Shown piece by piece: positions 1 through 8,897 of a stretch of 64,000 nucleotides of DNA. Made by a program: the position numbers and the translations under genes. The notes beneath the pieces were generated by a model. It made no database searches, was not told the DNA's origin, and worked only from the letters and a program-made list of their open reading frames with translations. The DNA is taken from NCBI GenBank assembly GCA_023382935.1, contig JAHDXL010000010.1, forward strand, positions 50,111 through 114,110, written 5' to 3'. The stretch comes from Phycisphaerales bacterium (GTDB lineage: Bacteria; Planctomycetota; Phycisphaerae; Phycisphaerales; UBA1924). Position 1 is the stretch's first letter, and each line of letters starts with the position of its first letter.

Positions 1-1154
1 AGATCGCGTCGATCAAGTTCTTCCTGTACACGTTTACCGGTTCGCTGATCGCGCTGGCGGGCCTGGTGTATGTCGCGTGGTACGCGGCCGGTCACTACGG
101 ACACTGGACGCTGGACATCGGCGATCTGGCATCCGCGGCGCGGACCATGAGCCCGACGCAGCAGGGGTGGGTGCTGGCGGGCATGCTGGCCGGCTTTGCC
201 GTCAAGGTACCGCTATTCCCGCTGCATACGTGGTTGCCGCTCGCGCACACCGAGGCGCCGACGGCCGGCTCGGTCATCCTGGCGGGCGTGCTGCTGAAGT
301 TGGGCACCTATGGCATTTACCGGTTCGTGCTGGGCTTTGTGCCGATGGCCGTCGCCGAGCACGCGCCGATGCTGGCGGTGCTGAGCATCATCGGCATCGT
401 GTACGCGGGTCTGATCTGCTGGGTGCAGACCGACGTGAAGAAGTTGATCGCGTATTCGTCGGTGAGCCACCTGGGCTTCTGCGTGCTGGGGCTGGTGGCG
501 GTCAATGCGACCGGGCTGTCGGGCTCGATCCTCTACATGCTCAACCACGGGCTGAGCACGGGCGCACTGTTCCTCATGATCGGCTTCATGTACGAGCGCT
601 ATCACACGCGCGACATGGGGCAGTTGGGCGGGCTGGCCTCAAAGATGCCGGTGTGGTCGAGTTTCATGGTGTTCTTCGTGCTCGCATCCGTCGGGCTGCC
701 CGGGCTCAACGGATTCGTCAGCGAGTTCCTGTGCCTGATCGGTGCATTCCAGTCGTCGTCGAGCCTGGTCGCCGCCGGGCATCCCGGGGCCACGCCCGGA
801 GCCCTGGGCCCGTGGTATGCCTTCTTCGCCGGCACCGGCATGGTGGTCGCGGCGATGTACCTGCTCATCATGGTGGGCAGGGTGGTGTGGGGCAAACTGG
901 TCGAGCCGCACGAGCATCATCACGACGATGACGGATCGCACTTGCCGCCCGATCTGACGGCCCGCGAAGTCACCGCTCTGATTCCGCTGGCGCTGGGGTG
1001 CCTGGTGTTCGGGCTGTGGCCCCAACCGTTGCTGGGGGCGATCGAGGCCCCGGTCAACGTGGCGATTCGGTCGTTCGAGTTTGAAGCGCCGCAGCCGACG
1101 CCGCACCCTGAGCACGCACAGGCCGACGCTCACGTCGGGGAGGTCGCCCCGTGA
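1..1154 (+). CDS. nuoM: NADH-quinone oxidoreductase subunit M (5' truncated by window edge)
   Basis: Membrane-arm proton-pumping subunit of respiratory complex I. The reading frame is open from base 3, so the start lies outside the window; about 383 residues are visible. The first residues (IKFFLYT, then a hydrophobic stretch) match the internal NuoM segment before the discontinuous helices. PLHTWLPLAHTEAPTAGSVILAG and the block KKLIAYSSVSHLGF are hallmarks of the antiporter-like ND4/NuoM family; they carry the conserved Lys and the transmembrane channel helices. The His-rich loop near residues 305-312 and the His/Glu-rich C terminus are not conserved family features. The stop overlaps the GTG start of nuoN (GTGA at 1151-1154), so the two are translationally coupled. 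Confidence 0.96.
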   Translation, partial: IASIKFFLYTFTGSLIALAGLVYVAWYAAGHYGHWTLDIGDLASAARTMSPTQQGWVLAGMLAGFAVKVPLFPLHTWLPLAHTEAPTAGSVILAGVLLKLGTYGIYRFVLGFVPMAVAEHAPMLAVLSIIGIVYAGLICWVQTDVKKLIAYSSVSHLGFCVLGLVAVNATGLSGSILYMLNHGLSTGALFLMIGFMYERYHTRDMGQLGGLASKMPVWSSFMVFFVLASVGLPGLNGFVSEFLCLIGAFQSSSSLVAAGHPGATPGALGPWYAFFAGTGMVVAAMYLLIMVGRVVWGKLVEPHEHHHDDDGSHLPPDLTAREVTALIPLALGCLVFGLWPQPLLGAIEAPVNVAIRSFEFEAPQPTPHPEHAQADAHVGEVAP

Positions 1155-2701
1155 CCGAACGCCTTGCCTATCTGTGGCCGGAGTTGTCGCTGTTCATCGC
1201 GACGTGCGTGGTGATGGTGCTTGGGTTGAGCCCCTCGCGTGAAACGCGGCGCTTGTGTGCGTGGGTTTCGGCGATCGGGCTGCTGGTGGCGGCCGGGCTG
1301 GCGGTGAACGCGCCGGTCGATTCCGAGGCGCTGCTGCCCAACCTCATGCCCTTCGCCAAGTTGCTCATCGCGATGGTGGGGCTGGTGCTGCTGATGCTGC
1401 TGGCCGGCACGGTCGACCGCGACTACGAGGCCGAGATTGCGTCCGGGCGAACGGTGTTCCACGCGCTGCGGTCCAACCGGGCCGAGTTCTACTCGTTCTT
1501 CCTCTTCAGCCTCACGGGGCTGATGCTCACGGCCAGCGCGGAAAGTCTGATCTGGCTGTTCCTGGCGCTCGAACTGACGAGCCTGCCGACGTACATCATG
1601 GTGACGATCTCGACGCGCGGCACACAGAGCCAGGAGGCCGGCGTCAAGTACTTCTTCCTGGGCGCGCTCGGCGCGGCGTTCTTCCTGTATGGGTTCGCGC
1701 TGATCTATGGCGGCACGGGCGCGACGCACTTTGCCGACATCGCCGCCGTCATTGCCGCCGACGGCATGAACCCCATCCTGACGCTGGGCATGATCATCGG
1801 GCTGATCGGGGTGTCGTTCAAGATCGCGGCTGTGCCGATGCACTTCTACACGCCCGACGTGTATCAAGGCGCCGCGGCGCCGGTGTCGGCCATGCTCGCG
1901 TTCGTTCCCAAGGCGGCCGGCTTCATCGCGATCATCGTGCTGTGCGCTCTCATGGGCTGGCGGTACGGGCCGGGGGGCGAGAGTCTGCCCGAGGCTGTGC
2001 GCCTGCTGCTGTGGATCTCGGCGGCCCTGACGATGACGGTGGGCAACACGCTGGCGCTGCGGCAGCGCTCGGTCAAACGCATCCTAGCGTATTCGTCGAT
2101 CGCGCACTCGGGCTACATGCTCGTCGGCGTGGTGGCCGGCCCGGGCAGCGACCCGGCGCGCTTCACGACCAACGGCATCGCGGCCGTCCTGTTCTACCTG
2201 CTGTGCTACGGGTTCATGAACGTGGGCGCCTTCGCGGTGCTTGCGGCGTTGCGGCGTCCGGACGGGACCGAGGCCGACGACATCGACGACATCCGCGGGC
2301 TGTGTCACACGCAGCCGGTGCTGGGGTGGTCGATGGTGCTGTGCGCCCTTAGTCTGCTGGGCATGCCCCCGCTGCTCGGGTTCATCGGCAAGTTCGGACT
2401 GTTCACCAGCGCCATCAGCGCCGGTGAGATCGTGCTGGTCGTGATCCTCGGGCTCAACTCGGCCATCGCGGCGGCGTATTACCTGCGCCTGGTCGTGACG
2501 CCCTACCTCGAGCGTCCGGCCGAGCGGGACGCCATGGCGGTGCAGCGCGTGGCCATTCCGTCGCGGGCAATCGTAGCCGTGGTGTCGGCGTGCTCGGTGG
2601 TGGTGCTGGTGCTGGCGGCCCAGTTCCTCGTGACGCGGTCGGCCATTGCCGGGCGCGTGATCGAGACGAAGCCACCCGTCAGAGCCCAGACCCAGCCGTG
2701 A
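1151..2701 (+). CDS. nuoN: NADH-quinone oxidoreductase subunit N
   Basis: Antiporter-like membrane subunit (ND2/NuoN) of complex I, 516 residues with many hydrophobic helices. Diagnostic stretches are SFKIAAVPMHFYTPDVYQGA, followed by the VKRILAYSSIAHSGYML block, the NuoN form of the shared Na+/H+-antiporter motif. The GTG start at 1151 is supported by a strong ribosome binding site (GGGGAGG at 1137-1143, 7-nt spacer) and by overlap with the nuoM stop. It is the last gene of the nuo run here; the following 1.5 kb is decayed sequence, and nuoD lies beyond it on the opposite strand. Confidence 0.97.
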   Translation: MTERLAYLWPELSLFIATCVVMVLGLSPSRETRRLCAWVSAIGLLVAAGLAVNAPVDSEALLPNLMPFAKLLIAMVGLVLLMLLAGTVDRDYEAEIASGRTVFHALRSNRAEFYSFFLFSLTGLMLTASAESLIWLFLALELTSLPTYIMVTISTRGTQSQEAGVKYFFLGALGAAFFLYGFALIYGGTGATHFADIAAVIAADGMNPILTLGMIIGLIGVSFKIAAVPMHFYTPDVYQGAAAPVSAMLAFVPKAAGFIAIIVLCALMGWRYGPGGESLPEAVRLLLWISAALTMTVGNTLALRQRSVKRILAYSSIAHSGYMLVGVVAGPGSDPARFTTNGIAAVLFYLLCYGFMNVGAFAVLAALRRPDGTEADDIDDIRGLCHTQPVLGWSMVLCALSLLGMPPLLGFIGKFGLFTSAISAGEIVLVVILGLNSAIAAAYYLRLVVTPYLERPAERDAMAVQRVAIPSRAIVAVVSACSVVVLVLAAQFLVTRSAIAGRVIETKPPVRAQTQP

Positions 2702-2717
2702 CGCTCATTCGCCCGGG

Positions 2718-3023
2718 TTGTGGGCTTTTCTCGTCTTACCGTCCTTGTATTTGCCCGGCGGAAGGATCGATTTTGCGAATCCGCTGGCGATGGTGATGGT
2801 TGAAATCGGCACGACTGCATTCTCGCGCGGTAATCTTGAGATCCACCTTCGCCCGCCGTCCGACGTGGAGGTGCCTTACATTGATTGGTGGGACGGGACC
2901 ATCGGCGACTGGATTGGACCAACCGACCCCTGCGTCGGCCTGATCACAGAGTCCATCAACGTGCGCGTCATCCCCGCGCCGGCGACGTTGGCAACGCTCA
3001 GCGTGGCTTGGCGCAGGCGATAG
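2718..3023 (+). pseudogene. C-terminal remnant of a PEP-CTERM-like secreted protein
   Basis: This open frame has no convincing start, but it ends in VRVIPAPATLATLSVAWRRR, the tail form seen on the intact surface proteins in this window (PAP motif, hydrophobic helix, terminal arginines). The preceding sequence (acidic and Trp-rich, around DWWDGTIGDW) is compatible with the end of a beta-rich secreted protein. There is no signal peptide and no ribosome binding site, and nuoN occupies the sequence upstream. I read it as the surviving 3' end of a deleted gene. A short real gene using a GTG/TTG start cannot be excluded. Confidence 0.5.
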
Positions 3024-3040
3024 TGGATTTGGTCGGACGT

Positions 3041-3380
3041 TCAGTGGTCGAACAGCATCACCGCCACCAGCCGCCGCCGACGATTTACACCACCAGGCAG
3101 GAAGGTTCCGCGTTGCGGGTGAATCTTCGACCCCGTCACACCCGGCGGCCCGCCGAACTCAACATGATTGAGGTCGATGCCCGTGTCAATCATGGCGATG
3201 ACTCGGCTTGGATCGTTCAGATCGGCCGGCGGCGAGCGGTACTGGTCGTACCCCACCAGCGCCCACGCGAAGTGAACCTTCGTCGTCTCAATCCAATGCT
3301 GTCCGTACGGAACTGAGCGCTCGGCTCATACAGCGGGTCGTACGGCACGACCGGCTCGATGGTGCCAAATTGTGCGCCCC
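3041..3380 (-). pseudogene. Fragment of a subtilisin-like (S8) serine protease, frame-shifted
   Basis: On the minus strand one frame reads TIEPVVPYDPLYEPS (the segment just before an S8 catalytic domain). A second frame then continues YGQHWIETTKVHFAWALVGY and RVIAMIDTGIDLNHVEF, the latter being the motif around the catalytic Asp of subtilases. The switch of frame lies near 3300-3325. The catalytic His and Ser motifs are absent because the sequence stops at 3041, and there is no start or signal peptide. It is therefore a fragment with at least one frameshift, flanked by remnants of surface-protein genes. Confidence 0.65.
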
Positions 3381-3546
3381 CCTCCCCCCGCGGCACCTGT
3401 AAGCAAGCCAAACGCGCATGCGACTGCCGATGGCGTCCTCGTGTTTCCTGTGCAGAAACTGAGCATGTGCTTGCCTCCATCGTGAAAGTCTGGTATTTGT
3501 GAGGCGAACACGCAGAGCATACCAACTTCCAGCGGAGATGCAAGTC

Positions 3547-4157
3547 ATGAAACGCGACAGATCCAAACTCTTGTGTTTGGGGCTCGGGCTGGGACTCTCA
3601 GACGTCGCGCTTGCCGACGCCGTGTTCCACCTGTGGTTCGAGGCGCCCTCTGAAGTCCAGGCCGCAAGCACCTTCACGCTCACTCTATGGGCGGAAGTCA
3701 CGGGATCGATTCTGGCCGATTCAGACGGAGGATTCAATAGATTTGGCTTGGATGTCGTTGGGAGTGGGCTTTCAGCCGCGTTCTCAAATGTCCAGATGCC
3801 GTACTTTGCTGCGCTTGCACCTGGAACTCCCGGCACCAACGCTATGCACCAGATCGTCGGAATAAACCTACCTGAAATCGGCCCGTTCTACACGATGAAC
3901 CCAATCATTCTATTCAATGTGGACGTGACATTGAATTCTGTCGAGACTGGCGAGATTGTTATAGCGACAAGTCAGATCGGGTGGGCGGACTTTATGCTCG
4001 CTTGGTGGGTGGATGACGTCGCAGGAACCTATGTCACCGACAGCGACCCCGGTTCATCGCTCATCGCGCACCCGCCACCGTCCGTGTCATCCCCGCACCG
4101 GCCTGTATGCCCACGGTCATCTTTGCCGGGTTCATCTGGGCGCGCCGGCGCGGTTGA
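3547..4157 (+). pseudogene. PEP-CTERM-like secreted protein, frame-shifted near its C terminus
   Basis: The ATG at 3547 follows GGAG and opens a signal peptide (MKRDRSKLLCLGLGLGL... up to about ALA-D). A beta-rich domain of about 150 residues with no recognised family follows. Near 4065-4079 the frame that encodes SLIAHP must shift to the third frame to read VRVIPAPACMPTVIFAGF then WARRRG, ending in a TGA at 4155-4157; that is the expected sorting tail. Without the shift the ORF runs on to 4320 with unlikely composition and into the nuoD 3' end. Either this is a real frameshift or a base error in the assembly. Base composition here is less GC-rich than in the neighbours. Confidence 0.6.
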
Positions 4158-4220
4158 CTCGCCGGTGTGCGGCTCCAGCCGCACGGGCATGTCGGGGAAC
4201 CGGGGCCAGAACCGGAACGA

Positions 4221-5510
4221 CTACCGATCCAGTTCGGCCGCGACGATGTTGAGCGAGCCCAGCACCGCGACGATGTCGGCCAGCATGTGCCCTTCGATCA
4301 GTTTGGCCATGACCTGGTAGTTGATGAAACTGGGCGGGCGGACCTTGACGCGCCAGGCTCGGGGTGAGCCGTCGGAGACGATGTAATAGCCCAGTTCGCC
4401 GTTGGCGGTTTCGTTGGCGCCGTAAGCCTCAGCCACGGGCGGTTCCCAGCCGCGGTTGGTCATGATGAGTTCGAAGTGCTGGATGAGCCCTTCGATCGAG
4501 CCGTAGACCTCGGGCTTGGGGGGCTTGACCATCTTCGAGTCGCTGAAGACGTCGACGGGGCCCTGGGGGATGTTGTCAATCAACTGGTCGATGATCTTGA
4601 TCGCCTGGCGAATTTCCTCGACGCGCACCACGAAGCGGGCATAGACGTCGCCGGTGGTGGCCACGGGCACATTGAACTTGACGCGCTCGGCGCCCTGTCC
4701 GTCCCAGTTGTCGGCGTAACAGAGGTAAGGCTCGTCCTTACGGAGGTCGCGCCTGACGCCCGAGGCGCGGGCGATGGGGCCGCTGAGGCTCCAGGCGATG
4801 GCGTCTTCACGCGAGATGGCGCCGACGCCCTGTGTGCGGTCCATGAAGATGCGGTTGCGGAGGACGAGTTTCTCAAGATCGCGCACGGCAGTGGGCAGGT
4901 CGTCGTGGATGAAGTTCTTGACCAGGCGCTTGAAGGTCTCTTCGTCCGGCAGATCCTGCATGGCCCCGCCCACGCGGGTCCAGTCGGGGTGGAAGCGCTG
5001 TCCGGAGATGTAGTCGCAGATGTCGTAAATCTTCTCGCGCGGGTTGAAAGCGTAGAGGAAACCTGTGAACGCGCCCAGGTCAAGGGCAGCCGCGCCGACG
5101 CAGAGCAGGTGGTCCTGGATGCGGCCGAGTTCGGCCATGATGGTGCGAAGCACCTTGCAACGGGGAGTGATCTCGATGCCGAAGAGGGTCTCGACCGCGT
5201 GATGCCAGCAAATGTCGTTGGAGACCGGCGAGAGGTAGTTCATCCGCGAGCAGATCGTGACGTACTGGTTGTAGTCGAGGTGCTCGCCGAGTTTTTCGAA
5301 TCCGGAGTGCAGGTAGCCGATGTGCGGGGTGCAGCGGGCGACGCGCTCGCCATCGAGTTCGAGGACGAGGCGGAGCGTGGTGTGCGTGGCCGGGTGCTGA
5401 GGCCCGAAGTTGAGCACCCAGCGATCGCCGGTGTCGACGTGGTCCTTGATATACCCGATCTTGTCGGCGTCGACCGTGAGCCCTTCTTCCGGGCGGAGCG
5501 TGTACGGCAT
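4221..5510 (-). CDS. nuoD: NADH-quinone oxidoreductase subunit D (49 kDa subunit)
   Basis: Peripheral-arm subunit of complex I that forms much of the quinone-binding pocket with NuoB. The 429-residue protein has the family landmarks: LNFGPQHPATHTTLRL near the N terminus, HIGYLHSGFEKL, NRIFMDRTQGVGAIS, GVRRDLRKDEPY and the C-terminal PSFINYQVM and DIVAVLGSLNIVAAELDR. The start at 5510 is chosen because it follows GGGAGG with correct spacing; an upstream in-frame ATG at 5555 would overlap the neighbouring gene. It stands alone here, on the strand opposite nuoMN and away from nuoE at 40652, so complex I genes are dispersed in this genome. Confidence 0.97.
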   Translation of the reverse strand: MPYTLRPEEGLTVDADKIGYIKDHVDTGDRWVLNFGPQHPATHTTLRLVLELDGERVARCTPHIGYLHSGFEKLGEHLDYNQYVTICSRMNYLSPVSNDICWHHAVETLFGIEITPRCKVLRTIMAELGRIQDHLLCVGAAALDLGAFTGFLYAFNPREKIYDICDYISGQRFHPDWTRVGGAMQDLPDEETFKRLVKNFIHDDLPTAVRDLEKLVLRNRIFMDRTQGVGAISREDAIAWSLSGPIARASGVRRDLRKDEPYLCYADNWDGQGAERVKFNVPVATTGDVYARFVVRVEEIRQAIKIIDQLIDNIPQGPVDVFSDSKMVKPPKPEVYGSIEGLIQHFELIMTNRGWEPPVAEAYGANETANGELGYYIVSDGSPRAWRVKVRPPSFINYQVMAKLIEGHMLADIVAVLGSLNIVAAELDR

Positions 5511-5544
5511 GGATACCTCCCGCAGGATGGGATGGTAGACCAGT

Positions 5545-6930
5545 TCAGCGGGCACGTTGGACGATGCCCAGCGAGCGGGCGGCCATGCCGGCGATCGAGA
5601 CGTGTTCGGGCCCGATCAACCCGGTTTCGATGCGGTTGTTCAGAGGCCCGGCCAGCCCGGGGGGGACGGCCCCCGAGCCGAGCATGGATCCGATGATCGA
5701 GCCGACCGTGGCCCCGTTGCAGTCGGTGTCCCGCCCGGCCATGACCGAAAGCCCCAGCGTGCGGGGAACGTCGCCGTTTCCGATCAGAAGCGAACCGGCG
5801 ACAATGACGGCGTGGGGAATGGCATGCACCGGCTCGAGGCTGCCGATCCGATCGTCAAACAAATCGAGGGCCTGTTCGTCGGACAAATCGGGCGAGCAAC
5901 TGTCGAGCAGCGGGCGGACGGCCCGGGCCAGTCGACTGTCCGGCGGGATGTGCGAGAGAGCGCCGGAGACGATCCGCCGCGGGTCGGGCTCGGTGAAGGC
6001 GCGGGCGATCATGGCGGCCACAAACATCGAGCCGTAGACGCCGTTGCCCGTGTGACTGATGCGGGCGTCGTGCCAGGCCAGTTCGGCGGCCAGTGTGGGG
6101 TTGCCGGGGCAGGCGTAGGCATAGGCGTCGGCTCGGATGGCGGCCCCGACCCACTCTCGATAGGGGTTCTGTCGAGTCCGCACCCAATGCCAGTCGACGT
6201 CCTGCTCGTTCTGGGCCCAGTCAGAGTTGAGGTGGAAGTCGTATCGCTCGACAAGATTGCGGAAGGCCTGGGTCTCGGCCGTACAGACAGACATGTACGG
6301 CAGGCTGCTCATCCACGCGCGGGCGACATGCCAGGAGGTGAACTTGAGCCCGTGCTCTTCGAGGATGCGTGTGCCCAGCAGTGTGTAGCGGATGTCGTCG
6401 TCCGTCTCCATGCAGTCGATGCGCGAGCGTGTGGAACGCGGGCAGCAGACCGGGCCGCTGAGTTCCTCCGCCGGCGAGCGCGGGGGGGCGTAGCCGCGGA
6501 TCGGATACTCGCGCTGCCCCACCGCTTGCAGATAGGTGCGGATGCGCTCGCGAGTGGAAAGCCCGTTGCGGGGGTGCATGAAGACCTCGAAGGGCTTGCC
6601 GAGGGCGCATCCGGCGCAGCGCGCCAGCCACGCGCCGTGAAGACGGTTGAGCAGGTCGGCATCGGAGCCGGACCAGGGGCGACACGGAGCGGGGCATGCC
6701 AGAGCGCGGATGGCGTCGAGTTCGGTGGGCTCGGTCGTGCTCTTGTGTCGTCGCTGAGCCCAGAGATCGAGCAGGCCGCGGCAGGCGTCGGAGGAGAAGT
6801 CCGTGTCGGAGGAAGCGTACGCGCGCAGGGCGAGCAAGGCTTCGACCGGACCCCCTTCTTCGCGGGTCTGGGCGACTTCCTGTTCAAACAGTGATTCATG
6901 GTTGGTCCAGCCCGGCATGAAGGCTCCCAC
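5545..6930 (-). CDS. ADP-ribosylglycohydrolase family protein
   Basis: A 461-residue protein of the DraG/ARH family, which removes ADP-ribose from modified proteins or small molecules using a di-Mg2+ centre. Visible family features are GAWLARCAGCALGKPFE (domain start, about residue 98), METDDDIRYTLLG (first acidic metal-binding cluster) and AGRDTDCNGATVGSIIGSM (second metal cluster near the C terminus). About 95 N-terminal residues precede the domain and have no recognised match. It ends 34 bp before the chosen nuoD start on the same strand, so the two may be co-transcribed. The physiological substrate cannot be deduced from context. Confidence 0.85.
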   Translation of the reverse strand: MGAFMPGWTNHESLFEQEVAQTREEGGPVEALLALRAYASSDTDFSSDACRGLLDLWAQRRHKSTTEPTELDAIRALACPAPCRPWSGSDADLLNRLHGAWLARCAGCALGKPFEVFMHPRNGLSTRERIRTYLQAVGQREYPIRGYAPPRSPAEELSGPVCCPRSTRSRIDCMETDDDIRYTLLGTRILEEHGLKFTSWHVARAWMSSLPYMSVCTAETQAFRNLVERYDFHLNSDWAQNEQDVDWHWVRTRQNPYREWVGAAIRADAYAYACPGNPTLAAELAWHDARISHTGNGVYGSMFVAAMIARAFTEPDPRRIVSGALSHIPPDSRLARAVRPLLDSCSPDLSDEQALDLFDDRIGSLEPVHAIPHAVIVAGSLLIGNGDVPRTLGLSVMAGRDTDCNGATVGSIIGSMLGSGAVPPGLAGPLNNRIETGLIGPEHVSIAGMAARSLGIVQRAR

Positions 6931-6962
6931 GGCTCGGCGGCGAATCGCGCTACCGTTGTTGT

Positions 6963-8291
6963 ATGACCTTCATGCAGGCATGGTGGGATGCGTTCTGGAG
7001 TTTGGTGCTCGAGTCGGGCATGTGGCTGGTGGTCGGGTTTGCCTTGGCCGGGGCGATGCACGCGCTGGTGCCGGCGGGGTTTCTGGAGCGGCACCTGGCC
7101 GGGCGGGGGGCCTGGCCGATTCTCAAGGCCAGTTTGCTGGGCATTCCGCTGCCTCTGTGCTCGTGCAGCGTGATCCCGGTGGCGGCGGGCCTGAGAAAGG
7201 GTGGGGCGAGCCGGGGGGCTTCGGCCGCCTTTGCGATCTCGACGCCACAGACCGGCGAAGAGTCGATCCCGCTGACGTGGGCGCTGTTCGGGCCGGTGTA
7301 TGCGCTGACGCGCCCGGTCGTGGCGCTGGTGACGGCGTTTGCGGCCGGGTCGCTGATCGAGGTGTTCGGCGGACGCAAGAGAGCGACAGAGAACCAGGGG
7401 CAGGGCGCGGGCAACAGTCACCATGCCTGCCGCCGTGAAGAGGAGTCCGAATCGTCGGCCCAGTCGTGTTGCGGGGGGAAAGCGGCGGAGCCGCAGCCCG
7501 CGTGCGGCTGCGGGCACAAGACCGGGCCTGCTCATGCATGTTGCTCCGGCCATCAGCCCAGTTCGACGCTCGACTGCGGCCGTGAGGAGCCAGTCGAGTC
7601 GGACCGCGCGCGCTGCGGCGGTCATGGGGACGCCGAGTCTGCGGGATCGTGCTGTTCGACGACGAAGATCGCGCGGCGCGACTGGGGTGAGCGCATCCGG
7701 GCCGGTTTGCGGCACGGGTTTGTGACCATGCCGGTCGACCTGGCTCCGTGGCTGGCGATCGGGCTGGTGCTGGCAGCGGCGGTGACGGCGGCGGTGCCGG
7801 CGGGCTGGATCGAGAACAACATTGGCACGGGCATCGGCGCGATGCTGCTCATGCTGCTGATCGGGATTCCGCTGTATATCTGCGCCACCAGTTCGACGCC
7901 GCTGGCCTACACGCTGGTGGCCGCCGGGCTGAGCCCCGGCGCGGCGTTGGTGCTGCTGCTGGCCGGGCCTGCGACCAACACCGCGACCATCGCCTGGGCG
8001 CTCAAAGACCTCGGCGTGAAGGCAACGGCGATTTATCTGGGCACCATTGCGGTGGTCTCGGTGGCCGCCGGGGTGGTGTTCGACGCGCTGCTCTCGCACA
8101 CAGTGCGACTGGCCGAGGCGGGCGGCCTACACGAACATGGCGGCATGGGCCCGGCCTATGTCGTGGGCGCGGTGCTGTTCACCATGCTGCTCGGATGGTC
8201 GCTGGTGATGCGTGTGAACCGGAGTTTGAAGCAGAAGCCCGGCGCGGCGTCGAACGGCGCGTGTTGCGCGCACGGGCACCGACGGGGGTGA
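6963..8291 (+). CDS. Permease of the SO_0444-type Cu/Zn efflux family with Cys/His-rich linker
   Basis: A 442-residue inner-membrane permease of the DUF318/ArsP-like superfamily. Two homologous halves are each built of several helices: residues 1-135 with PLCSCSV at about 64-70, and residues about 245-430 with AGPATNTATIAWAL. Between them, residues 153-231 form a hydrophilic linker with eleven Cys, including CCGG, CGCGH, CCSGH and CC pairs, plus several His; this is a plausible soft-metal-binding loop. The overall design matches the SO_0444-like Cu/Zn efflux transporters. It is transcribed divergently from the ADP-ribosylglycohydrolase gene, with a DUF2237 gene starting 4 bp after its stop. 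No clear ribosome binding site precedes the ATG at 6963; 6972 is an alternative. Confidence 0.85.
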   Translation: MTFMQAWWDAFWSLVLESGMWLVVGFALAGAMHALVPAGFLERHLAGRGAWPILKASLLGIPLPLCSCSVIPVAAGLRKGGASRGASAAFAISTPQTGEESIPLTWALFGPVYALTRPVVALVTAFAAGSLIEVFGGRKRATENQGQGAGNSHHACRREEESESSAQSCCGGKAAEPQPACGCGHKTGPAHACCSGHQPSSTLDCGREEPVESDRARCGGHGDAESAGSCCSTTKIARRDWGERIRAGLRHGFVTMPVDLAPWLAIGLVLAAAVTAAVPAGWIENNIGTGIGAMLLMLLIGIPLYICATSSTPLAYTLVAAGLSPGAALVLLLAGPATNTATIAWALKDLGVKATAIYLGTIAVVSVAAGVVFDALLSHTVRLAEAGGLHEHGGMGPAYVVGAVLFTMLLGWSLVMRVNRSLKQKPGAASNGACCAHGHRRG

Positions 8292-8295
8292 CACG

Positions 8296-8676
8296 ATGAT
8301 CGCCACAGGCAGGCCGGTGGAGCGCAACGTGCTGGGGGGCGTGCTCGAGACGTGCTCGCTGGACCCGATGACGGGCTTCTATCGCAACGGATGCTGCTGC
8401 ACCGGGCCGGAGGATGTCGGCTCGCACACCGTTTGCGTCGTCGTGACAGCGGCTTTCCTGGCTTTCAGCCAGTCGCGCGGGAACGACCTGTCGACGCCGC
8501 GCCCCCAGTGGGGGTTCCCGGGCCTGAAGCCCGGCGATCGGTGGTGCCTGTGCGCGCCGCGATTCGCCGAAGCGCTGGAGGCGGGAATGGCGCCGCGCGT
8601 GGTGCTCAGTGCCACGCACGAGAGGGCGCTCGAGTATGTGGCGTTGGAAGACTTGCGTGCCCACGCGACAGAGTGA
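8296..8676 (+). CDS. DUF2237 family protein
   Basis: A 126-residue protein spanning the whole DUF2237 family. Conserved stretches are NVLGGVLETCSLDPMTGF, the Cys-rich GCCCTGPEDVGSHTVC, GNDLSTPRPQWGFPGLKPGD and ATHERALEYV. The function of the family is unknown; the Cys cluster and the small size are its characteristic features. It starts 4 bp after the stop of the metal-efflux permease, so an operon is likely, and a link to metal handling is an inference from that position only. Confidence 0.88.
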   Translation: MIATGRPVERNVLGGVLETCSLDPMTGFYRNGCCCTGPEDVGSHTVCVVVTAAFLAFSQSRGNDLSTPRPQWGFPGLKPGDRWCLCAPRFAEALEAGMAPRVVLSATHERALEYVALEDLRAHATE

Positions 8677-8719
8677 ACCCCCGTTCGGGGCATGAGCGGA
8701 TCTGATTTTCAAGCAGAAT

Positions 8720-8732
8720 GAGAACAATTCTC
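8720..8732. promoter_or_regulatory. Small inverted repeat in a promoter region (possible operator)
   Basis: GAGAA-CAA-TTCTC, a 5-bp perfect inverted repeat with a 3-bp centre in an unusually AT-rich pocket (8700-8735) ahead of the PEP-CTERM gene at 8898. It resembles operator-type dyads, but I cannot assign a regulator to it and chance occurrence is possible. Confidence 0.25.
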
Positions 8733-8897
8733 GATGGCGCCACAGAATTTCGGATTCCTGACACGACACGCCCTTGCATGGCCGGCAACGACGTGTTGAA
8801 ATAAGCGCTCGGCTGTGCTGGCTTGGGGGAGCCGCGCGTGGCTGGAGACCAGAGGCCCGGAGTGGCTTCGGACAAGGTCACAAGAAGGAGGCTGAGC

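Noticed and set aside
2712..2731. GCCC...GGGC followed by TTTT just after nuoN, considered as its terminator
   Set aside because: The stem is only 4 bp, too weak to call.
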